A stretch of DNA of 7,336 nucleotides, from assembly GCA_046496815.1 (NCBI GenBank), contig JAWOGN010000331.1, forward strand, positions 1 through 7,336, read 5' to 3'. The DNA comes from JAWOGN01 sp046496815 (lineage in GTDB: Bacteria; Desulfobacterota; DSM-4660; Desulfatiglandales; Desulfatiglandaceae). The stretch's first letter is position 1. Every line of letters begins with the position of its first letter. Positions 6,417 through 7,336 of this stretch are shown piece by piece. The translations under genes and the position numbers were made by a program. Below the pieces are notes generated by a model, which saw only the letters and a program-made list of their open reading frames with translations, was not told where the DNA came from and ran no database searches.

Positions 6417-7336
6417 TTATTTGACCAGCGACATCTTGTTTTGAGGGATCGGGATGCCCAGTGCGATGCCGCCCTGTGTGTAGTACCATCCGATACTCTT
6501 TTCGGGGTTGTAGGCGGCCATCGTTTCCGGGTAGTAGAGGGAGATTGCCGGAATTTCCTCGGCATAGATCTCCTGACACCGGAAGACCAGCGCCTTGCGC
6601 TTGATCGGATCCATCTCGCTCATTTGTGCCCTCACCAGCTCCAGCAGTTCAGGATTGGCTCCGTATCTGGCGGAATTAACCGAACCGCTGCTCTTTCCGG
6701 GCTCGATCATCCGCTCCAGGACCATGGCGTCGCCCAGCAACCCGCCGTGACCGGAAACCGCCAATTGAAACTGCCAGTTCCGGATGCGGCCATCCGTAGT
6801 CGCCTGCTCCAGATTGACCAGATCGACCCGGATGCCTGCCGCCTCCAACTGCCGCTTCAATACCTCGCCGTCCCGGTCGGAGACCGATTCTCCGGCCACG
6901 GTAATGTTCGAGGCCATGAGTTCTATCTTAAGGGGGTTGCCGGCCCGCGAATAGAAACCGGAGGCATCCTTCCGATAGCCCAGGGATTCCAGGATGGCCC
7001 GGGCTTGGGTCGTGTCGTGGCGATAGTCGGGCGTCTCCGGATTGTAGTACGCATGATCCGGAGAAATAAGACCGAAAGCGGCAGGTGAACCGAGGCCCCG
7101 ATGCGCCTTGTCGATGATCTCCTGGCGGTCGATGGCATGGGCCAAGGCCCTGCGAAACCGTTTATCATTGAAAGGTTCGATACGATGGTTGATCATGAGC
7201 TTCTTGTTCCATCCCCTGGCATTCTTGAGGATCACCATGCCCTTTTCGCGCAAGGTTTCCGCCATGTCGGGCTTGATGTTGGCCAGGTCCGCCTTGCCCG
7301 CGGCCAGAGCGATGAGCGGCTTGCCCACTTTCACAT
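6417..7336 (-). CDS. ABC transporter solute-binding protein, family 5 (partial)
   Basis: The C-terminal portion (about 306 residues) of an extracytoplasmic binding protein of the peptide/nickel family (DppA/OppA/NikA type, usually 500-550 residues). The frame runs off the window edge, so the signal peptide and N-terminal lobe are not visible. The GTG at 7334 is an internal valine codon, not a start. Recognisable family features are GWNKKLMINHRIEPFNDKRF followed by RALAHAIDRQEII, the helix and hinge region common to family 5, then SARYGANPELLELV and IPAISLYYPETMAAYNP, and an ending of GGIALGIPIPQNK before the stop. It captures the substrate for the two permeases that follow. No residues that define peptide, nickel or opine specificity can be assigned from this part. 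It is probably the first transporter gene of the operon, so the promoter should lie beyond 7336. Confidence 0.92.
   Translation of the reverse strand, partial: VKVGKPLIALAAGKADLANIKPDMAETLREKGMVILKNARGWNKKLMINHRIEPFNDKRFRRALAHAIDRQEIIDKAHRGLGSPAAFGLISPDHAYYNPETPDYRHDTTQARAILESLGYRKDASGFYSRAGNPLKIELMASNITVAGESVSDRDGEVLKRQLEAAGIRVDLVNLEQATTDGRIRNWQFQLAVSGHGGLLGDAMVLERMIEPGKSSGSVNSARYGANPELLELVRAQMSEMDPIKRKALVFRCQEIYAEEIPAISLYYPETMAAYNPEKSIGWYYTQGGIALGIPIPQNKMSLVK

Overview
The window looks like bacterial chromosome from an anaerobe. A sulfate-reducer-type member of Desulfobacterota is my best guess, made without a database search. The pointers are an FmdE-family protein, an archaeal-like glutamate dehydrogenase, strong AGGAGG-type ribosome binding sites and a moderately GC-rich transporter operon. 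No phage, CRISPR, tRNA or rRNA signal was seen.

Layout. Bases 1-97 hold a large imperfect stem-loop. Bases 98-418 (minus strand) hold the C-terminal half of a class II aldolase in clearly AT-richer DNA; its N-terminal half, with two of the three expected zinc histidines, is missing. Bases 508-1755 (plus strand) encode a complete 415-residue glutamate dehydrogenase with a textbook ribosome binding site and all expected catalytic residues. Bases 1756-1937 are a convergent intergenic gap containing a long imperfect inverted repeat (1781-1876). From 7336 down to 1938, everything on the minus strand reads as one operon.

The operon, in order of transcription, contains: a solute-binding protein of the peptide/nickel family 5 (5' end outside the window); a DppB-type permease; a DppC-type permease that overlaps it by 17 bases; a single-chain ATPase with two ABC domains that overlaps the permease by ATGA; and, 45 bases later, an FmdE-family protein with a C-terminal four-cysteine zinc finger. 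Together the first four genes make a complete ABC importer of the Opp/Dpp/Nik class. The substrate cannot be read from sequence. The terminal FmdE gene and a histidine-rich linker in the ATPase make a metal or metal-chelate substrate worth considering beside peptides.

The most notable points are in the fused ATPase. Its second ABC signature motif is degenerate (LNMGAIQ where LSGGQxQ is expected). It has a histidine-rich insertion between its two halves. Identically spaced four-cysteine motifs end both halves. The promoter of the operon lies outside the window.
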